A DNA stretch of 64,000 nucleotides from Marinobacter sp. LQ44 (lineage in GTDB: Bacteria > Pseudomonadota > Gammaproteobacteria > Pseudomonadales > Oleiphilaceae). Shown one piece after another: positions 37,586 to 47,940 of this stretch; position 1 is the stretch's first letter, and each line of letters begins with the position of its first letter. The notes beneath the pieces were generated by a model that saw nothing but the letters and a program-made list of their open reading frames with translations, did not search any database and was not told the DNA's origin. Location: assembly GCF_001447155.2 (NCBI RefSeq), contig NZ_CP014754.1, forward strand, positions 4,278,001 through 4,342,000, read 5' to 3'. The position numbers were made by a program, and so were the translations under genes.

Positions 37586-39034
37586 TCAGCGAATGTCGGC
37601 TCCAACACGGACAATCTTCATGGTGTTGGTGCCTCCCTGGGCGTTGACGTAATCACCCTTGGTAATCACCACCAGGTCGTCTTCCTTCACCACGCCCCTG
37701 CGTTTGAGTTCGGCAACGGCATTGGCGTTGGTTTGCTCATTGGCAATCTTGGCGGAATCAAAAGGCACGGTTTGCACCCCGCGGAAAAGGGCAACACGGT
37801 GTTGCGTGGAGTGGTGCCGTGAGAAAGCAAATATCGGCAGGCTGGACTTGATGCGGGACATCAGTCTGGGAGTGGCGCCGGTTTCGGTCATGCAGATGAT
37901 GGCGCGAACGCCCTCCAGATGGTTGGCGGCATACATGGCCGAAAGGGCGATGGCCTCATCAACCCGCTCCATGCTCTCGTGGATACGGTGCTTGGACTGA
38001 TGCATGGAAGGGTGGCGTTCTGCCCCAAGGCAGATGCGCACCATCGCTTCAACGGCCTCCGTGGGGTAGTCGCCCACGGCCGTTTCCGCCGACAGCATCA
38101 CTGCGTCGGTGTAGTCCATCACGGCGTTTGCCACATCCGACACTTCTGCCCGGGTTGGCATGGGGTTGGTGATCATCGATTCCATCATCTGGGTGGCGGT
38201 GATCACCGCTCGGTTCAATACCCGCGCCCGGGAGATGATGTGTTTCTGAACACCAACCAGTTCGGCATCGCCGATTTCCACCGCCAGATCACCTCGGGCA
38301 ACCATGACAGCGTCGGACGCCAGAATAACGGCATCCAGTGCCGCTTCGTCATGGGCCAGTTCGGCCCGCTCGATCTTGGCGACCAGCCCGGCATCCGAAC
38401 CGGCGTCTTGTAGCAGTTTCCGGGCGATGTGCATATCATCGGCCGTTCGAACGAAAGACACCGCTACATAGTCCGCGCCCAGGCGGGCTGCAGTGACGAT
38501 GTCCTGTTTGTCCTTGTCGGTGAGGGCTTCGGCAGACAGGCCGCCTCCCCGTTTGTTCAGGCCCTTGTTGTTGGAAAGCGGGCCGCCAATCAGAACCCGG
38601 GATGTGATGCTGTGGCCATCCACGCTCTGGACTTCCATTTCGATGCGACCATCATCGAGGACCAGAATGTCCCCCGGTTCTACATCCTCGATCAGTTGCT
38701 CGTAATCGATGCCAACCCGCTCATTGGTGCCGGCCTCTTTGTCCATGGCGGCGTCCAGAACGAAGGTCTGGCCGGCCACCAGAATAACTTTGTTCTCAGC
38801 AAATCTTGCTATTCGCAGTTTCGGGCCCTGCAAGTCGGCCAGCAAGGCAACGAAGCGCCCCTGGGCTGCAGCTGTTTCTCTTACCCGTCGGGCCCGGGCG
38901 ATATGCTCATCAGCACTGCCATGAGAAAAGTTAAGCCGGGTGGCGTCTACCCCGGCTGCAATAATGGCGGCCAGGGCTTCCGGGGTATCGGTAGCGGGGC
39001 CGAGTGTGGCGACAATTTTGGTGCGCCTGAGCAT
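37586..39034 (-). CDS. pyk: Pyruvate kinase
   Basis: A 482-residue cytosolic enzyme converting PEP and ADP to pyruvate and ATP. It begins [21 protein letters not shown] and includes [42 protein letters not shown] and the ATQMMESM substrate motif. It resembles PykA-type enzymes. It is 22 bp downstream of gap on the same strand, so gap-pyk is probably an operon supplying lower glycolysis for triose made by Eda. Confidence 0.96.
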   Translation of the reverse strand: MLRRTKIVATLGPATDTPEALAAIIAAGVDATRLNFSHGSADEHIARARRVRETAAAQGRFVALLADLQGPKLRIARFAENKVILVAGQTFVLDAAMDKEAGTNERVGIDYEQLIEDVEPGDILVLDDGRIEMEVQSVDGHSITSRVLIGGPLSNNKGLNKRGGGLSAEALTDKDKQDIVTAARLGADYVAVSFVRTADDMHIARKLLQDAGSDAGLVAKIERAELAHDEAALDAVILASDAVMVARGDLAVEIGDAELVGVQKHIISRARVLNRAVITATQMMESMITNPMPTRAEVSDVANAVMDYTDAVMLSAETAVGDYPTEAVEAMVRICLGAERHPSMHQSKHRIHESMERVDEAIALSAMYAANHLEGVRAIICMTETGATPRLMSRIKSSLPIFAFSRHHSTQHRVALFRGVQTVPFDSAKIANEQTNANAVAELKRRGVVKEDDLVVITKGDYVNAQGGTNTMKIVRVGADIR

Positions 39035-39056
39035 GATGTGGATCCTTTATTGGGTG

Positions 39057-40061
39057 TTACTGAGCGGCTTTCATAAGCTCGATGGCGTTGTCGAGCATGC
39101 GGTTTGAAAAGCCCCATTCATTGTCATACCAGGCCATGACTTTTACATGACGGCCGATGACCCGGGTATGATTTGCGTCAAACACGCTGGACAGGGCGTT
39201 GTGATTGAAGTCGATACTGACCAGCTTTTCGGTATTGTAGCCGAGTATCGGGCTGTTCTGCGCGGCGGCGCGGACGGCTTCGTTGATCTCGGCTACGCTG
39301 GTGTTGCGGTTGGCAATAAATCCGAAATCCACCAGCGACACATTGATGGTAGGAACCCGAACGGCCAGGCCGTCGAGTTTTCCGTCCAGGTCCGGGATAA
39401 CCTTGCCGATGGCAGCGGCAGCACCGGTCTTCGTGGGGATCATTGATTGGGTGGCAGACCGGGCCCGGTACAGGTCAGAGTGGTAAACATCACTCAGTTT
39501 CTGGTCGTTGGTGTAGGAGTGGATGGTGGTCATCAGGCCACTCTCGATACCCACGGTGTTGTGCAAGGCAGCCACCACCGGTGCCAGGCAGTTGGTGGTG
39601 CAGGAGGCGTTTGAAATGATCTGGTGCCTGGCAGTCAGTTCCTGGTGATTGACGCCATAGACAACGGTGGCATCTGCGTCTGCGGATGGGGCGGAGATAA
39701 TCACCTTCCGGGCGCCGGCGTTGAGGTGTGCGGCGGCTTTGTCCCGGTTGGTAAACAGCCCGGTACACTCGAACACCACATCCACGTGGTAGTCTTTCCA
39801 GGGCAGCTCTTCCGGGTTGCGGATGGCGGTAATGGCGATACGGTCGCCGTTGACGGTCAGCGATTCTGCGTCGTGACTGACCACACCGGCAAATCGGCCA
39901 TGTACACTGTCGTATTTGAATAGGTGAGCGTTGGTTTCGGCGTCGCCAAGATCGTTGATGGCGACTACCTGTAGTTGATTTCGGTAGTTATTTTCGTAAA
40001 CGGCCCTCAGGATGTTGCGGCCAATACGCCCAAATCCGTTGATGGCGATGCGGATAGTCAT
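39057..40061 (-). CDS. gap: Glyceraldehyde-3-phosphate dehydrogenase, type I
   Basis: A 334-residue enzyme oxidising GAP to 1,3-bisphosphoglycerate. It shows the NAD fold [15 protein letters not shown], the catalytic Cys in [12 protein letters not shown] (near 154) and [12 protein letters not shown]. Divergent from edd-glk with a TGTAGT-led site in between, as with the HexR-controlled gap of Pseudomonas. It processes the triose phosphate from the ED split. Confidence 0.97.
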   Translation of the reverse strand: MTIRIAINGFGRIGRNILRAVYENNYRNQLQVVAINDLGDAETNAHLFKYDSVHGRFAGVVSHDAESLTVNGDRIAITAIRNPEELPWKDYHVDVVFECTGLFTNRDKAAAHLNAGARKVIISAPSADADATVVYGVNHQELTARHQIISNASCTTNCLAPVVAALHNTVGIESGLMTTIHSYTNDQKLSDVYHSDLYRARSATQSMIPTKTGAAAAIGKVIPDLDGKLDGLAVRVPTINVSLVDFGFIANRNTSVAEINEAVRAAAQNSPILGYNTEKLVSIDFNHNALSSVFDANHTRVIGRHVKVMAWYDNEWGFSNRMLDNAIELMKAAQ

Positions 40062-40107
40062 GACCAGACTCCTTGTTGTCGGTTTTTTGTTCAGTCTTCA
40101 GGATTGA

Positions 40108-40185
40108 TGTAGTAAATATAACAACAAAAATTTCATAAATGAATGTCGATTGGCTGTAATGATGAAAAAAAGTAAGTAAACTTAC
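40108..40185. promoter_or_regulatory. HexR operator candidate and palindrome between gap and edd
   Basis: TGTAGTAAATATAACA (40108-40123) matches the sites near hexR/zwf. A second element, GTAAGTAAACTTAC (40172-40185), has perfect 6-bp inverted arms around AA and sits close to the edd start (40225). Both lie in the AT-rich divergent gap. Confidence 0.55.
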
Positions 40186-40224
40186 GTCATATAGCAAAAC
40201 ATAAGTGAAATCACGGAGTCTGCC

Positions 40225-42045
40225 ATGCACCCCATCATTACCAAGGTCACGAACAGGATCATCGAACGCAGCCGGCCTACCCGGCAGGACTATCTGGCTC
40301 GAATGACCACGTTGAAGGAGCAATCTCCGCATCGCAGCACCTTGTCCTGCGGCAATCTGGCTCACGGCTTTGCGGCTTGTGGTCAGCAGGACAAAGACAC
40401 CTTGAAGTTTATGAACAAGGCGAATGTGGCGATCGTTTCGGCCTATAACGATATGCTTTCTGCCCACCAGCCCTATCAGACATTCCCGGACGTTATCCGT
40501 GAGGCGGCTCGCGGTATGGGCTCGGTGGCCCAGTTCGCCGGCGGCACGCCCGCCATGTGCGACGGCGTTACCCAGGGCCAGCCGGGCATGGAGCTGAGCC
40601 TGTTTTCCCGCGACACCATTGCCATGAGCACGGCGGTGGCGCTGAGCCACAATATGTTCGATGCCACGCTGTTACTGGGGATCTGTGACAAGATCGTGCC
40701 GGGGCTGTTGATTGGCTCCCTGAGCTTCGGTCACCTGCCCACCATTCTGGTTCCCGCCGGCCCAATGCCGTCCGGGCTTCCGAATAAAGAGAAGCAGCGC
40801 ATCCGCCAGCTGTATGCAGAGGGTAAAATTGGCCGGGATGAGCTTCTCGAAGCGGAAAGTAAGTCCTACCACAGCCCGGGTACCTGCACCTTCTATGGCA
40901 CGGCCAACAGTAATCAGTTACTGGTGGAGGTGATGGGGCTGCATCTGCCGGGTTCGGCATTCGTCAACCCGGGCACTCCGCTGAGGGACTCGCTGACCCG
41001 TGCCGCCACCGAACAGGTGATCAAGCTGTCCAGGCCCCACGGCGGAGATCTGGGGCTGGCCGACATGGTGGATGAGAAAGCCATCGTCAACGCGCTGGTG
41101 GCCTTGCTGGTGACCGGTGGCTCCACCAATCACACCATTCACTGGATTGCGATCGCCCGCGCCGCCGGCATTATCATTGACTGGAACGACTACTCGGAGC
41201 TGTCGTCGGTGGTGCCGTCCATGACCCGTATTTATCCGAACGGGCAGGAAGATATCAACGCTTTCCATGAAGCCGGCGGCACGCCGTTCCTGATTCGGGA
41301 ACTTCTCGAGGGCGGCTATCTGCATAACGATGTGCAGACCGTCGTGGGGCAGGGACTGGAGCGCTACACTCAGATGCCTGAGATGGAAGGTGAGCGCCTG
41401 GTGTCGAAGCCCGCCGTTGAGAAAAGCCTGGCTCCGGATGTGCTGAGCAGCGCGGCTGAGCCTTTCGCCCCTGACGGTGGCCTGAAAGTGTTGGACGGCA
41501 ACCTTGGCCGGGGGGTGATCAAAGTATCTGCGGTTGCCCCGGAGCATCATGTGATTGAGGCACCCGCCGTCGTGTTTAATGAGCAGAACGAACTGAAGGC
41601 TGCGTTTGAGGCCGGTGATCTGGATAAAGACTGTGTGGTTGTGGTTCGCTTCCAGGGTCCGAAAGCCAATGGCATGCCGGAATTGCACAAGCTGACGCCT
41701 TACCTCGGGGTGCTCCAGGATCGTGGCTTCAAAGTGGCCCTGGTGACCGACGGGCGGATGTCCGGGGCTTCCGGTAAAGTGCCGGCGGCGATTCATGTGT
41801 ACCCTGAGGCTCTGGACGACGGCCCGCTGGCGCGGGTGCACAACGGTGATCTCATCCGCCTGGATGCCGTCAAAGGCACTTTGAGTATTGAACTCACTGA
41901 TCAGGAGCTTGCCGCCCGTGAGCCTGAAAAAGCGGACATTAGCAGCTATCATCACGGGTTTGGCCGGGAGCTGTTCGGTTGGCTGCGTCGGTCGGCCAGC
42001 AATCCGGAACAGGGGGCGAGCTTTTTCTGGAATCACGAGTCATGA
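40225..42045 (+). CDS. edd: 6-phosphogluconate dehydratase
   Basis: A 606-residue Fe-S dehydratase of the IlvD/Edd family that converts 6-phosphogluconate to KDPG. It shows [46 protein letters not shown] and [15 protein letters not shown], containing the cluster Cys residues and substrate loops. Length equals the family norm. Its TGA overlaps the glk ATG (ATGA), so the two are coupled. Confidence 0.97.
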   Translation: MHPIITKVTNRIIERSRPTRQDYLARMTTLKEQSPHRSTLSCGNLAHGFAACGQQDKDTLKFMNKANVAIVSAYNDMLSAHQPYQTFPDVIREAARGMGSVAQFAGGTPAMCDGVTQGQPGMELSLFSRDTIAMSTAVALSHNMFDATLLLGICDKIVPGLLIGSLSFGHLPTILVPAGPMPSGLPNKEKQRIRQLYAEGKIGRDELLEAESKSYHSPGTCTFYGTANSNQLLVEVMGLHLPGSAFVNPGTPLRDSLTRAATEQVIKLSRPHGGDLGLADMVDEKAIVNALVALLVTGGSTNHTIHWIAIARAAGIIIDWNDYSELSSVVPSMTRIYPNGQEDINAFHEAGGTPFLIRELLEGGYLHNDVQTVVGQGLERYTQMPEMEGERLVSKPAVEKSLAPDVLSSAAEPFAPDGGLKVLDGNLGRGVIKVSAVAPEHHVIEAPAVVFNEQNELKAAFEAGDLDKDCVVVVRFQGPKANGMPELHKLTPYLGVLQDRGFKVALVTDGRMSGASGKVPAAIHVYPEALDDGPLARVHNGDLIRLDAVKGTLSIELTDQELAAREPEKADISSYHHGFGRELFGWLRRSASNPEQGASFFWNHES

Positions 42046-43007
42046 CAGACATGCTGTATTCACTGGTCGGTGATATTGGGGGTACCAACGCGCGCTTTGC
42101 TCTGGTGGCGCAGGGCGACGTGCGGCCCCGGGAAATCGAGGTGCTTGCCTGCCGTGACTACGAAAACCTGGACTGTGCCGTGGTGGATTACCTTCAGCGC
42201 GTCGGGGTCGAGGAAGTTGGTCAGGCGTGCCTGGCGGTTGCATCCCCGGTCCGTGGTACTCAGGTTCGAATGACCAACAACCACTGGCGCTTCGATACCG
42301 AAGAGATTCGCCGGCAGTTTTCCTGGTCGGCGTTCAAGGTCATCAACGACTTTACCGCCATGGCCCTGGGCGTGCCCCATGTGCCGGAAGCCAATCTGGT
42401 ACACGTTTGTGGTGGCCCGGGTGACCCCAGCCGGCCCCGGTTGGTGATGGGGCCGGGCACGGGTTTAGGCGTGTCGGGGTTGGTGCCCATCAACAATGGC
42501 TGGGTGCCCTTGATGACCGAAGGCGGACACGTGGACTACGCACCGACGGATGACCTGGAAATGGACGTGTTGCGGATTCTCCGGGCCCGGTTCGGCCGGG
42601 TGTCGGTGGAGCGTATTCTATGCGGTCAGGGTTTGCTGAATCTGTATCAGGCCCATGCGGAAATCCGGGGTGTACCCGCAGCTCTGGATTCCCCGGAGAG
42701 AATCACCGCGGCAGCAGTGGCCAACGAAGATGCTCTGGCCAGGGAAAGCCTTCGTCATTTCTGTGAAATTCTTGGCCGGGTGGCTGGCAATGGTGTGCTG
42801 ACGCTGGGTAGTCTGGGTGGTGTTTACCTGTGCGGGGGCATTCTCCCACGTATCCTCGAGTTCTTTCTGGAAAGCCCGTTCCGGAACGGGTTCGAGGACA
42901 AGGGCAGAATGCGGCCCCTTCTGGAGTCCACGCCCGTATACGTCGTGACGGAGCCTTATACCGGACTGCTTGGCGCCGCCGAGGCCCTGTCGAATCCGGA
43001 GGTTTAA
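42042..43007 (+). CDS. glk: Glucokinase
   Basis: A 321-residue proteobacterial-type glucokinase (not ROK) phosphorylating free glucose with ATP. It shows [42 protein letters not shown] and EGGHVDYAP. The start overlaps the edd stop by four bases. In this cluster it takes glucose released by the alpha-glucosidase and feeds zwf. Confidence 0.96.
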   Translation: MTDMLYSLVGDIGGTNARFALVAQGDVRPREIEVLACRDYENLDCAVVDYLQRVGVEEVGQACLAVASPVRGTQVRMTNNHWRFDTEEIRRQFSWSAFKVINDFTAMALGVPHVPEANLVHVCGGPGDPSRPRLVMGPGTGLGVSGLVPINNGWVPLMTEGGHVDYAPTDDLEMDVLRILRARFGRVSVERILCGQGLLNLYQAHAEIRGVPAALDSPERITAAAVANEDALARESLRHFCEILGRVAGNGVLTLGSLGGVYLCGGILPRILEFFLESPFRNGFEDKGRMRPLLESTPVYVVTEPYTGLLGAAEALSNPEV

Positions 43008-43049
43008 AGGCCAGAAATGGCGTCGGGCAGGCAAACGGAGAGCCACAGT

Positions 43050-43652
43050 ATGCCAGGCAATCTGGACCATCTTTCCTTTCCCGAACTGGTTGCCCGTGTG
43101 CGTGCCTGCACGCTATGTGCCGAGGTACTGCCGGAGGGGCCGCGCCCTGTGGTGCAATTAAGTGAATCGGCTCGCATCCTGGTGGTCGGCCAGGCCCCCG
43201 GGCGCAAGGTTCACCAAACGGGCCTGCCTTTCAATGATCCCAGTGGTGATCGGCTCCGGGGCTGGATGGGCATCGACCGGGACACCTTCTATAACGAGAA
43301 GGAGCTGGCCATTCTTCCGATGGGGTTCTGCTACCCGGGCACCGGCAAATCCGGTGACCTGCCTCCGCGCCCGGAGTGCGCGGATACCTGGCGGGAGGCC
43401 CTTCTGGCTCGTCTTCCCAACATCGAATTGACCCTGTTGATCGGTCAGTACGCCCAGGCCTGGCATCTGCCCGACGGCAGCAAAAAGGTGACCGCTAATG
43501 TAGAACAGTGGCGTCATTACTGGCCTCAGCAGCTACCCATGCCGCACCCCAGTCCCCGCAACAATCTTTGGCTGCGCCGTAACCCCTGGTTTGAAAAGGA
43601 CGTGATTCCGGCGCTTCAGGGACGTGTCAGAAGGTTGCTTGCGACTGCCTGA
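43050..43652 (+). CDS. Uracil-DNA glycosylase superfamily protein, Fe-S type
   Basis: A 200-residue protein starting MPGNLDHLSFPEL at 43050 with GGAGA upstream. Motif 1 is VVGQAPGRKVHQTGLPFNDPSG and motif 2 is MPHPSPRNN, as in UDG families 4/5. Four Cys at 20, 23, 94 and 110 match the CxxC...C-15x-C pattern of the 4Fe-4S cluster in family 4 enzymes. It may excise uracil from DNA, but the divergent motif 1 leaves the true substrate open. It lies 42 bp after glk and may be cotranscribed, with no metabolic link. Confidence 0.8.
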   Translation: MPGNLDHLSFPELVARVRACTLCAEVLPEGPRPVVQLSESARILVVGQAPGRKVHQTGLPFNDPSGDRLRGWMGIDRDTFYNEKELAILPMGFCYPGTGKSGDLPPRPECADTWREALLARLPNIELTLLIGQYAQAWHLPDGSKKVTANVEQWRHYWPQQLPMPHPSPRNNLWLRRNPWFEKDVIPALQGRVRRLLATA

Positions 43653-43654
43653 GC

Positions 43655-44539
43655 TCAGGGGGCCGGGTTTCCCTGCACCGCTTCGAGCAAGGCATACCAG
43701 AGCCCCCGGGGCAGATCAGCCTGGGCGCCCCGCGAAGCGGCTTGAAGCCGATCTGATCGAAGCGAGCCAATCACCGGAATCGGCGCGCCGGGCAGTTGCC
43801 GAATCCACGCGATGGCCAGCCCCGTCTCACAGAGCCCGGTTTCCCGTTGGGCGTCGGTAAGCAGTTGCCCTGGAATGCGTTCCGGCAACTTGCCGCCGGC
43901 CAGCGGTGACCAGGCAAGCCAGCGTAGCCTGTCAGACAGCATGGCTTCCAGGCCACCATCGAAGAGTGGTTGAGGGTGACCAAGAGACAGTTCGGACTGG
44001 TTGCAGACCAGTGGCAGATGGGTGTTTTGTTGTAACCATCGCCATTGCTCCGGCAAAAAGTTGGACACACCGATATGCCCGACCTTGCCGGACTCGACGG
44101 CTTGCTCAAGCACCCTGGCCAGGGCCGGCGCTTCCAGCAACGGGTCGGGCCGATGGATCAGGAAGGTGTGTAGCTGGTCTACCTGCAATCGTTGAAGCGA
44201 CGCGTCAATGGCGGCGCTGATATAACCTGCCTCCGCCCGGTAGTGCTTGCTCCGCCAGGGGCTTGTGTCCTGATGTTTCAGCACGATACCGGCCTTGCTG
44301 ATGAGTTTTACCTTGTGCTTCAGGTGGGGAGTTGCCCGCAGGGCCCGGCCAAACAGGAGTTCGCATTCACCGTCACCGTAGATATCGGCATGGTCAAACA
44401 CCTCAAGGCCATCGTCCAGGCACTGTGTAATCCAGTCGGCCAGAGCCCCAGGGGAGTGCAGCTCCCGATGTTCCAGAAGGCGCATCAATCCGACAACCAG
44501 AGGCGTTTGTTTGAGATATTCGGGCCCGGCTGTTTGCAT
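43655..44539 (-). CDS. Aldo/keto reductase (YdhF-like)
   Basis: A 294-residue NAD(P)H-dependent oxidoreductase with a TIM-barrel fold. Catalytic residues are visible: Asp and Tyr in DHADIYGDGE, Lys in LISKAGI and His in LIHRPDP. A cofactor region VIGSLRSDRLQAA is near the end. The ATG shares one base with the TGA of the upstream amylase gene (TGATG), so it is translated with it. A role in reducing a sugar-derived aldehyde is possible but not shown. Confidence 0.88.
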   Translation of the reverse strand: MQTAGPEYLKQTPLVVGLMRLLEHRELHSPGALADWITQCLDDGLEVFDHADIYGDGECELLFGRALRATPHLKHKVKLISKAGIVLKHQDTSPWRSKHYRAEAGYISAAIDASLQRLQVDQLHTFLIHRPDPLLEAPALARVLEQAVESGKVGHIGVSNFLPEQWRWLQQNTHLPLVCNQSELSLGHPQPLFDGGLEAMLSDRLRWLAWSPLAGGKLPERIPGQLLTDAQRETGLCETGLAIAWIRQLPGAPIPVIGSLRSDRLQAASRGAQADLPRGLWYALLEAVQGNPAP

Positions 44540-46368
44540 CAATTCCCGCTCCCGAACGCGATGACCACCGTGTCATCCCCATGCTGTCGTGAGAACACAT
44601 AAGGTTGCTGGCTGATCAGCTTATGCTCCCCGGCACCGATGGCGGGGTGGCGTTGGCGGAACTGACCCAGGGTGCGCCAGTGGTTCAGGATGTCGGAAAC
44701 CTCACCAGCCTCTATGGCCTGCCAGTTCATGGCAGAGCGGGTGCCCTGATGAGGGTCAGAGCCGGTGGGGCCAAAGGCACGGCCGGACTCGTCACCGTAG
44801 AACAGCTGGACTGCCCCTGGCGTGAACAACAGGGCAGCGGCCGCGCGTTTTTTCAGCGTATTGTCATCACCGGCAATCTGGGCGAACAGTTTGGTGTCGT
44901 GGGACGAAATGTAACTCAGCACGTTGAACGGGTCATCGCCGTGCAGCTTATCGGCGTATTCGCGGTAGACTGGCTCCATGGCCTGCAGGCATCGGGCGCC
45001 TGCTTTGGCCTCTGCCTGCAGATCGAAGTTGATGACAGCATCAAAGCCTGCGTCAAAGTAGCCGGTCTTGCGAACCGAGTGCGGAAACACTTCGGCGACC
45101 ATCCAGAATTCTTCGGAGGGCAGGGCAGTGTCCGGGTGTCTCTCGCGGTAATCGTCCAGGGCCTCCTGCGCCCGCGCTTTCAGTTCACGCCAGGCGTCGG
45201 GTTCTACATGCTTGGCCGTGTCTACGCGAAAACCGTCAACACCGAACTCCCTTACCCAATCCGTGAGCCAGGTAATCAGGTACTCGCGAACAGTAGCGTT
45301 GTCCAGGTGTTCCGCCCGGCTGCTCTCTTTATTGCGCAGGAAGACGGGCAGCTCCACGGGGTTGGTCGATTCGGTCTTGAAGTCCGGCAGAAAGGCGAGG
45401 GACCCACGTACCGGGTCGACGGATGCGCTGGGTGGCGTGTCGTAATCGGCGATACCAGCCCGCACCCAGTCCTTACCCCACCAGTTACGCCAGTCCGCGT
45501 GATCGTAATCGATCAAGGCGTGATAGGCATGATGGTTTTCCCAGGATTCCGGGCGCCAGTCACCCCAGTGCTCCGGCAGGTGTTTTTCGAAACCCGAGTG
45601 CAGGGCGCCAAAGTTAAAGGTCTGCATATCCTGAAGCGAGCTGTAGCCGGGGTGGTTCATCACCACATCCATGACCACCCGGATACCCCGTTGATGGGCC
45701 TGTTGCACCAGCGTCCGGAATTCCTCCCGGGTGCCAAAATTCGCATCTGGTACCGTGAAGTCCAGGGCGTAGTAGCCATGGTAGCCGTAGTGCCGAAAGT
45801 CGCCCCGATCACCGCCGCCAACCCATCCGTGCATCTGCTCGAAGGGTGGGGTAATCCACAGGGCGTTGACGCCCAGATCAGCCAGGTAATCCAGTTTCTG
45901 GGTCAGGCCGGCGAAATCGCCGCCATGGAAGGTGCCAATCTCGTCTTTTCCGTCTTTCTGCCGGCCATAGTTGATGTCGTTATCGGTGCGGCCGTTGGCA
46001 AACCTGTCGGTCACCGCGAAGTAGACGGTGGCGCCAGCCCAGGTAAAGGCGTGTACCGTCTCGTCTACCGGCTCCAGCAATAGAAGACCCTCGGCGTTAT
46101 CGTCTGGAGTCATCCTGACCTGGCCATCGCGAACGCGGGCGGTGTTGCCGGTGTAAAAATCCTTCACCAGAGAGCCCTCGGCAAAGGCCCCGCCGACCGG
46201 AATTACCAACTCAGTCCGGGAAGCCTCGCAGAAAACGTTGCTATCATTGAGCGCCGGAGGGCCGGGAATGGCCTGAGCTGGCCCGTCGACAGTGGTGGCA
46301 CAACCAGCAAGCCCAAGAAAGGCAGACAGCAGAAGCGGGCGTTTGAGCGGCGAAGTAATGTGAACCAT
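44539..46368 (-). CDS. GH13 alpha-amylase, periplasmic or surface lipoprotein (MalS-like)
   Basis: A 609-residue protein starting at MVHITSPLKRP (46368, with GGAGT seven bases upstream). The lipobox LAGC at about residue 23 marks a lipoprotein. An N-terminal beta module (about 40-120) precedes a GH13 barrel with YFAVTDRFANGRTDND, DVVMNHPGYSS, nucleophile Asp in GFRVDTAKHVEP, acid Glu in MVAEVFPHS and third Asp in SSHDTKLF. It resembles MalS/GH13_19 amylases that shorten dextrins in the periplasm. It is divergent from malE. Confidence 0.9.
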   Translation of the reverse strand: MVHITSPLKRPLLLSAFLGLAGCATTVDGPAQAIPGPPALNDSNVFCEASRTELVIPVGGAFAEGSLVKDFYTGNTARVRDGQVRMTPDDNAEGLLLLEPVDETVHAFTWAGATVYFAVTDRFANGRTDNDINYGRQKDGKDEIGTFHGGDFAGLTQKLDYLADLGVNALWITPPFEQMHGWVGGGDRGDFRHYGYHGYYALDFTVPDANFGTREEFRTLVQQAHQRGIRVVMDVVMNHPGYSSLQDMQTFNFGALHSGFEKHLPEHWGDWRPESWENHHAYHALIDYDHADWRNWWGKDWVRAGIADYDTPPSASVDPVRGSLAFLPDFKTESTNPVELPVFLRNKESSRAEHLDNATVREYLITWLTDWVREFGVDGFRVDTAKHVEPDAWRELKARAQEALDDYRERHPDTALPSEEFWMVAEVFPHSVRKTGYFDAGFDAVINFDLQAEAKAGARCLQAMEPVYREYADKLHGDDPFNVLSYISSHDTKLFAQIAGDDNTLKKRAAAALLFTPGAVQLFYGDESGRAFGPTGSDPHQGTRSAMNWQAIEAGEVSDILNHWRTLGQFRQRHPAIGAGEHKLISQQPYVFSRQHGDDTVVIAFGSGN

Positions 46369-46448
46369 GGCAATGACTCCAGGTCGGATTGTCGTTGTTG
46401 TTGGGCACATCAAACCAGAGTCCTGGGGTAACGGGTAGAAGGAATTTT

Positions 46449-46500
46449 CTACTCCCTACTACTCCCCCGTTCTACGCCTCGGGGAATGATATAAGGGGTG
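46449..46500. promoter_or_regulatory. Candidate MalT sites between amylase and malE
   Basis: In the malE direction the sequence has CTACTCCC (46449), CTACTCCCCC (46459, exactly 10 bp later) and CTACGCC (46472), then GGGGAATGA (46481-46489) and GGGGTGATG just beyond. These resemble the CTACGCCCC elements at the other mal promoters in the same orientation relative to the gene. They lie 130-185 bp before the malE start. Confidence 0.5.
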
Positions 46501-46631
46501 ATGCTTATTCCCCGGATTTGCAACACAGTTTGAACACTCGCAAAAGAAGGTTTTGCGGCAAGCCCGGCCAGGCGACCTCTTGGCAGGCCGGACAAGAACA
46601 AAAAGGCAGGAACACACAGAGGAAAGACCTG

Positions 46632-47831
46632 ATGAATCGTCGAACTTTTATTCGCAGCACGCTCGCCGCTTCGGTAATGGCCGCCACCCTGGGCGCCGGA
46701 TCACCCGCATTCGCGGGTATTGAAGAAGGCAAACTGCTGGTCTGGATTAACGGTGACAAAGGCTACAACGGCCTGCAGGAGGTGGGCGACTGGTTCACCG
46801 AAGAGACCGGCATTCCGGTGGAGGTGGCTCATCCGGACAGCGCCACCGACAAGTTCCAGCAATCGGCCGCGACCGGAAACGGCCCGGACATTTTCATCTG
46901 GGCCCACGACCGTTTCGGCGAATGGGCGCAGAGCGGCATTATTTCTGAAATCCAGCCCTCCCAGAATGTCATTGATGCCAACTACGACTTTACCTGGGAA
47001 GCCGTCACCGTCGACGGCAAGATGTACGGCTACCCGATGGCCGTTGAGTCCATCGGCCTGATCTACAACCGGGATTTGCTGCCGGAGCCGCCCGCCTCGT
47101 TTGAAGACATCCCCGCGATTCACAAGAAACTGGCAGAGGATGGCAAGCGAGCCATCCTGTGGGATTACAACAACACCTACTTCACCTGGCCGATGCTGGC
47201 CGCCGCTGGCGGTTATATCTTTGGCGAGAATGGCGACGGTAGCGTTAATGTGAAGGATACCGGCGTGAACAACGACGGTGCCATGAAAGGTGCCAAGGCC
47301 CTGGCGATGCTGATCGAGGAGGGCGTCATGCCCCGTGGGGCAGATTACAGTGCCATGGAATCCTCGTTTAACAAAGGCGAGACGGCGATGATGATCAATG
47401 GCCCCTGGGCCTGGGCCAACCTCCGCAAGAGCGGTATCAATTTTGGGGTGGCTACCATTCCGGCGATTGACGGCAAACCTGGCAAGCCCATGGTTGGTGT
47501 AATGGCCGCCACTCTGAATTCTGCAAGCCCCAATAAGGACCTGGCCGTTGAGTTCCTTGAGAACTACGCGCTGTCGGTGAAAGGCCTGAAGATGGTGAAC
47601 GACGATGTTCCCCTGGGTGCTGTGGCCAACAGGGAATTCATGGAGGAACTGTCCTCCGATGACAACATCAAGGCTACCTTCGAGAACGCCCGCTTGGGTG
47701 AGCCCATGCCTAACGTACCGGCCATGGGTGCGTTCTGGTCTTCCATGGGGCCGGCACTTCAGAACATTACCTCTGGACGCCAGTCCGTGGAAGACGCCCT
47801 CAACTCCGCGGCCCAGCGCATTACCCGCTGA
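46632..47831 (+). CDS. malE: Maltose/maltodextrin-binding protein
   Basis: A 399-residue periplasmic binding protein. The start at 46632 follows GAGGAAAGACCTG. The signal peptide [20 protein letters not shown] has a twin-arginine motif (RRTFIR) and ends at SPAFA. The mature part is MalE-like: [61 protein letters not shown] and [10 protein letters not shown]. It delivers maltodextrins to MalFGK and is the first gene of malEFG. Confidence 0.96.
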   Translation: MNRRTFIRSTLAASVMAATLGAGSPAFAGIEEGKLLVWINGDKGYNGLQEVGDWFTEETGIPVEVAHPDSATDKFQQSAATGNGPDIFIWAHDRFGEWAQSGIISEIQPSQNVIDANYDFTWEAVTVDGKMYGYPMAVESIGLIYNRDLLPEPPASFEDIPAIHKKLAEDGKRAILWDYNNTYFTWPMLAAAGGYIFGENGDGSVNVKDTGVNNDGAMKGAKALAMLIEEGVMPRGADYSAMESSFNKGETAMMINGPWAWANLRKSGINFGVATIPAIDGKPGKPMVGVMAATLNSASPNKDLAVEFLENYALSVKGLKMVNDDVPLGAVANREFMEELSSDDNIKATFENARLGEPMPNVPAMGAFWSSMGPALQNITSGRQSVEDALNSAAQRITR

Positions 47832-47839
47832 TCGCCTGT

Positions 47840-47926
47840 GATTGTGCCGTGGCAGGGTAACGCCTGCCCGGCCTGTCATGCCGGACCCTGAGTGATGAAG
47901 CCGTTGCCCCGAGGCGACGGCAACCT
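47840..47926 (+). repeat. Hairpin-rich malE-malF spacer
   Basis: The 109-bp gap contains small inverted repeats such as CCGGC-CTGTCAT-GCCGG and GTTGCC...GGCAAC (ending about 47926). E. coli has REP hairpins at the same place that keep malE mRNA more abundant than malFG mRNA; a similar role is inferred. Confidence 0.45.
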
Positions 47927-47940
47927 ACAGGCTGACTACA

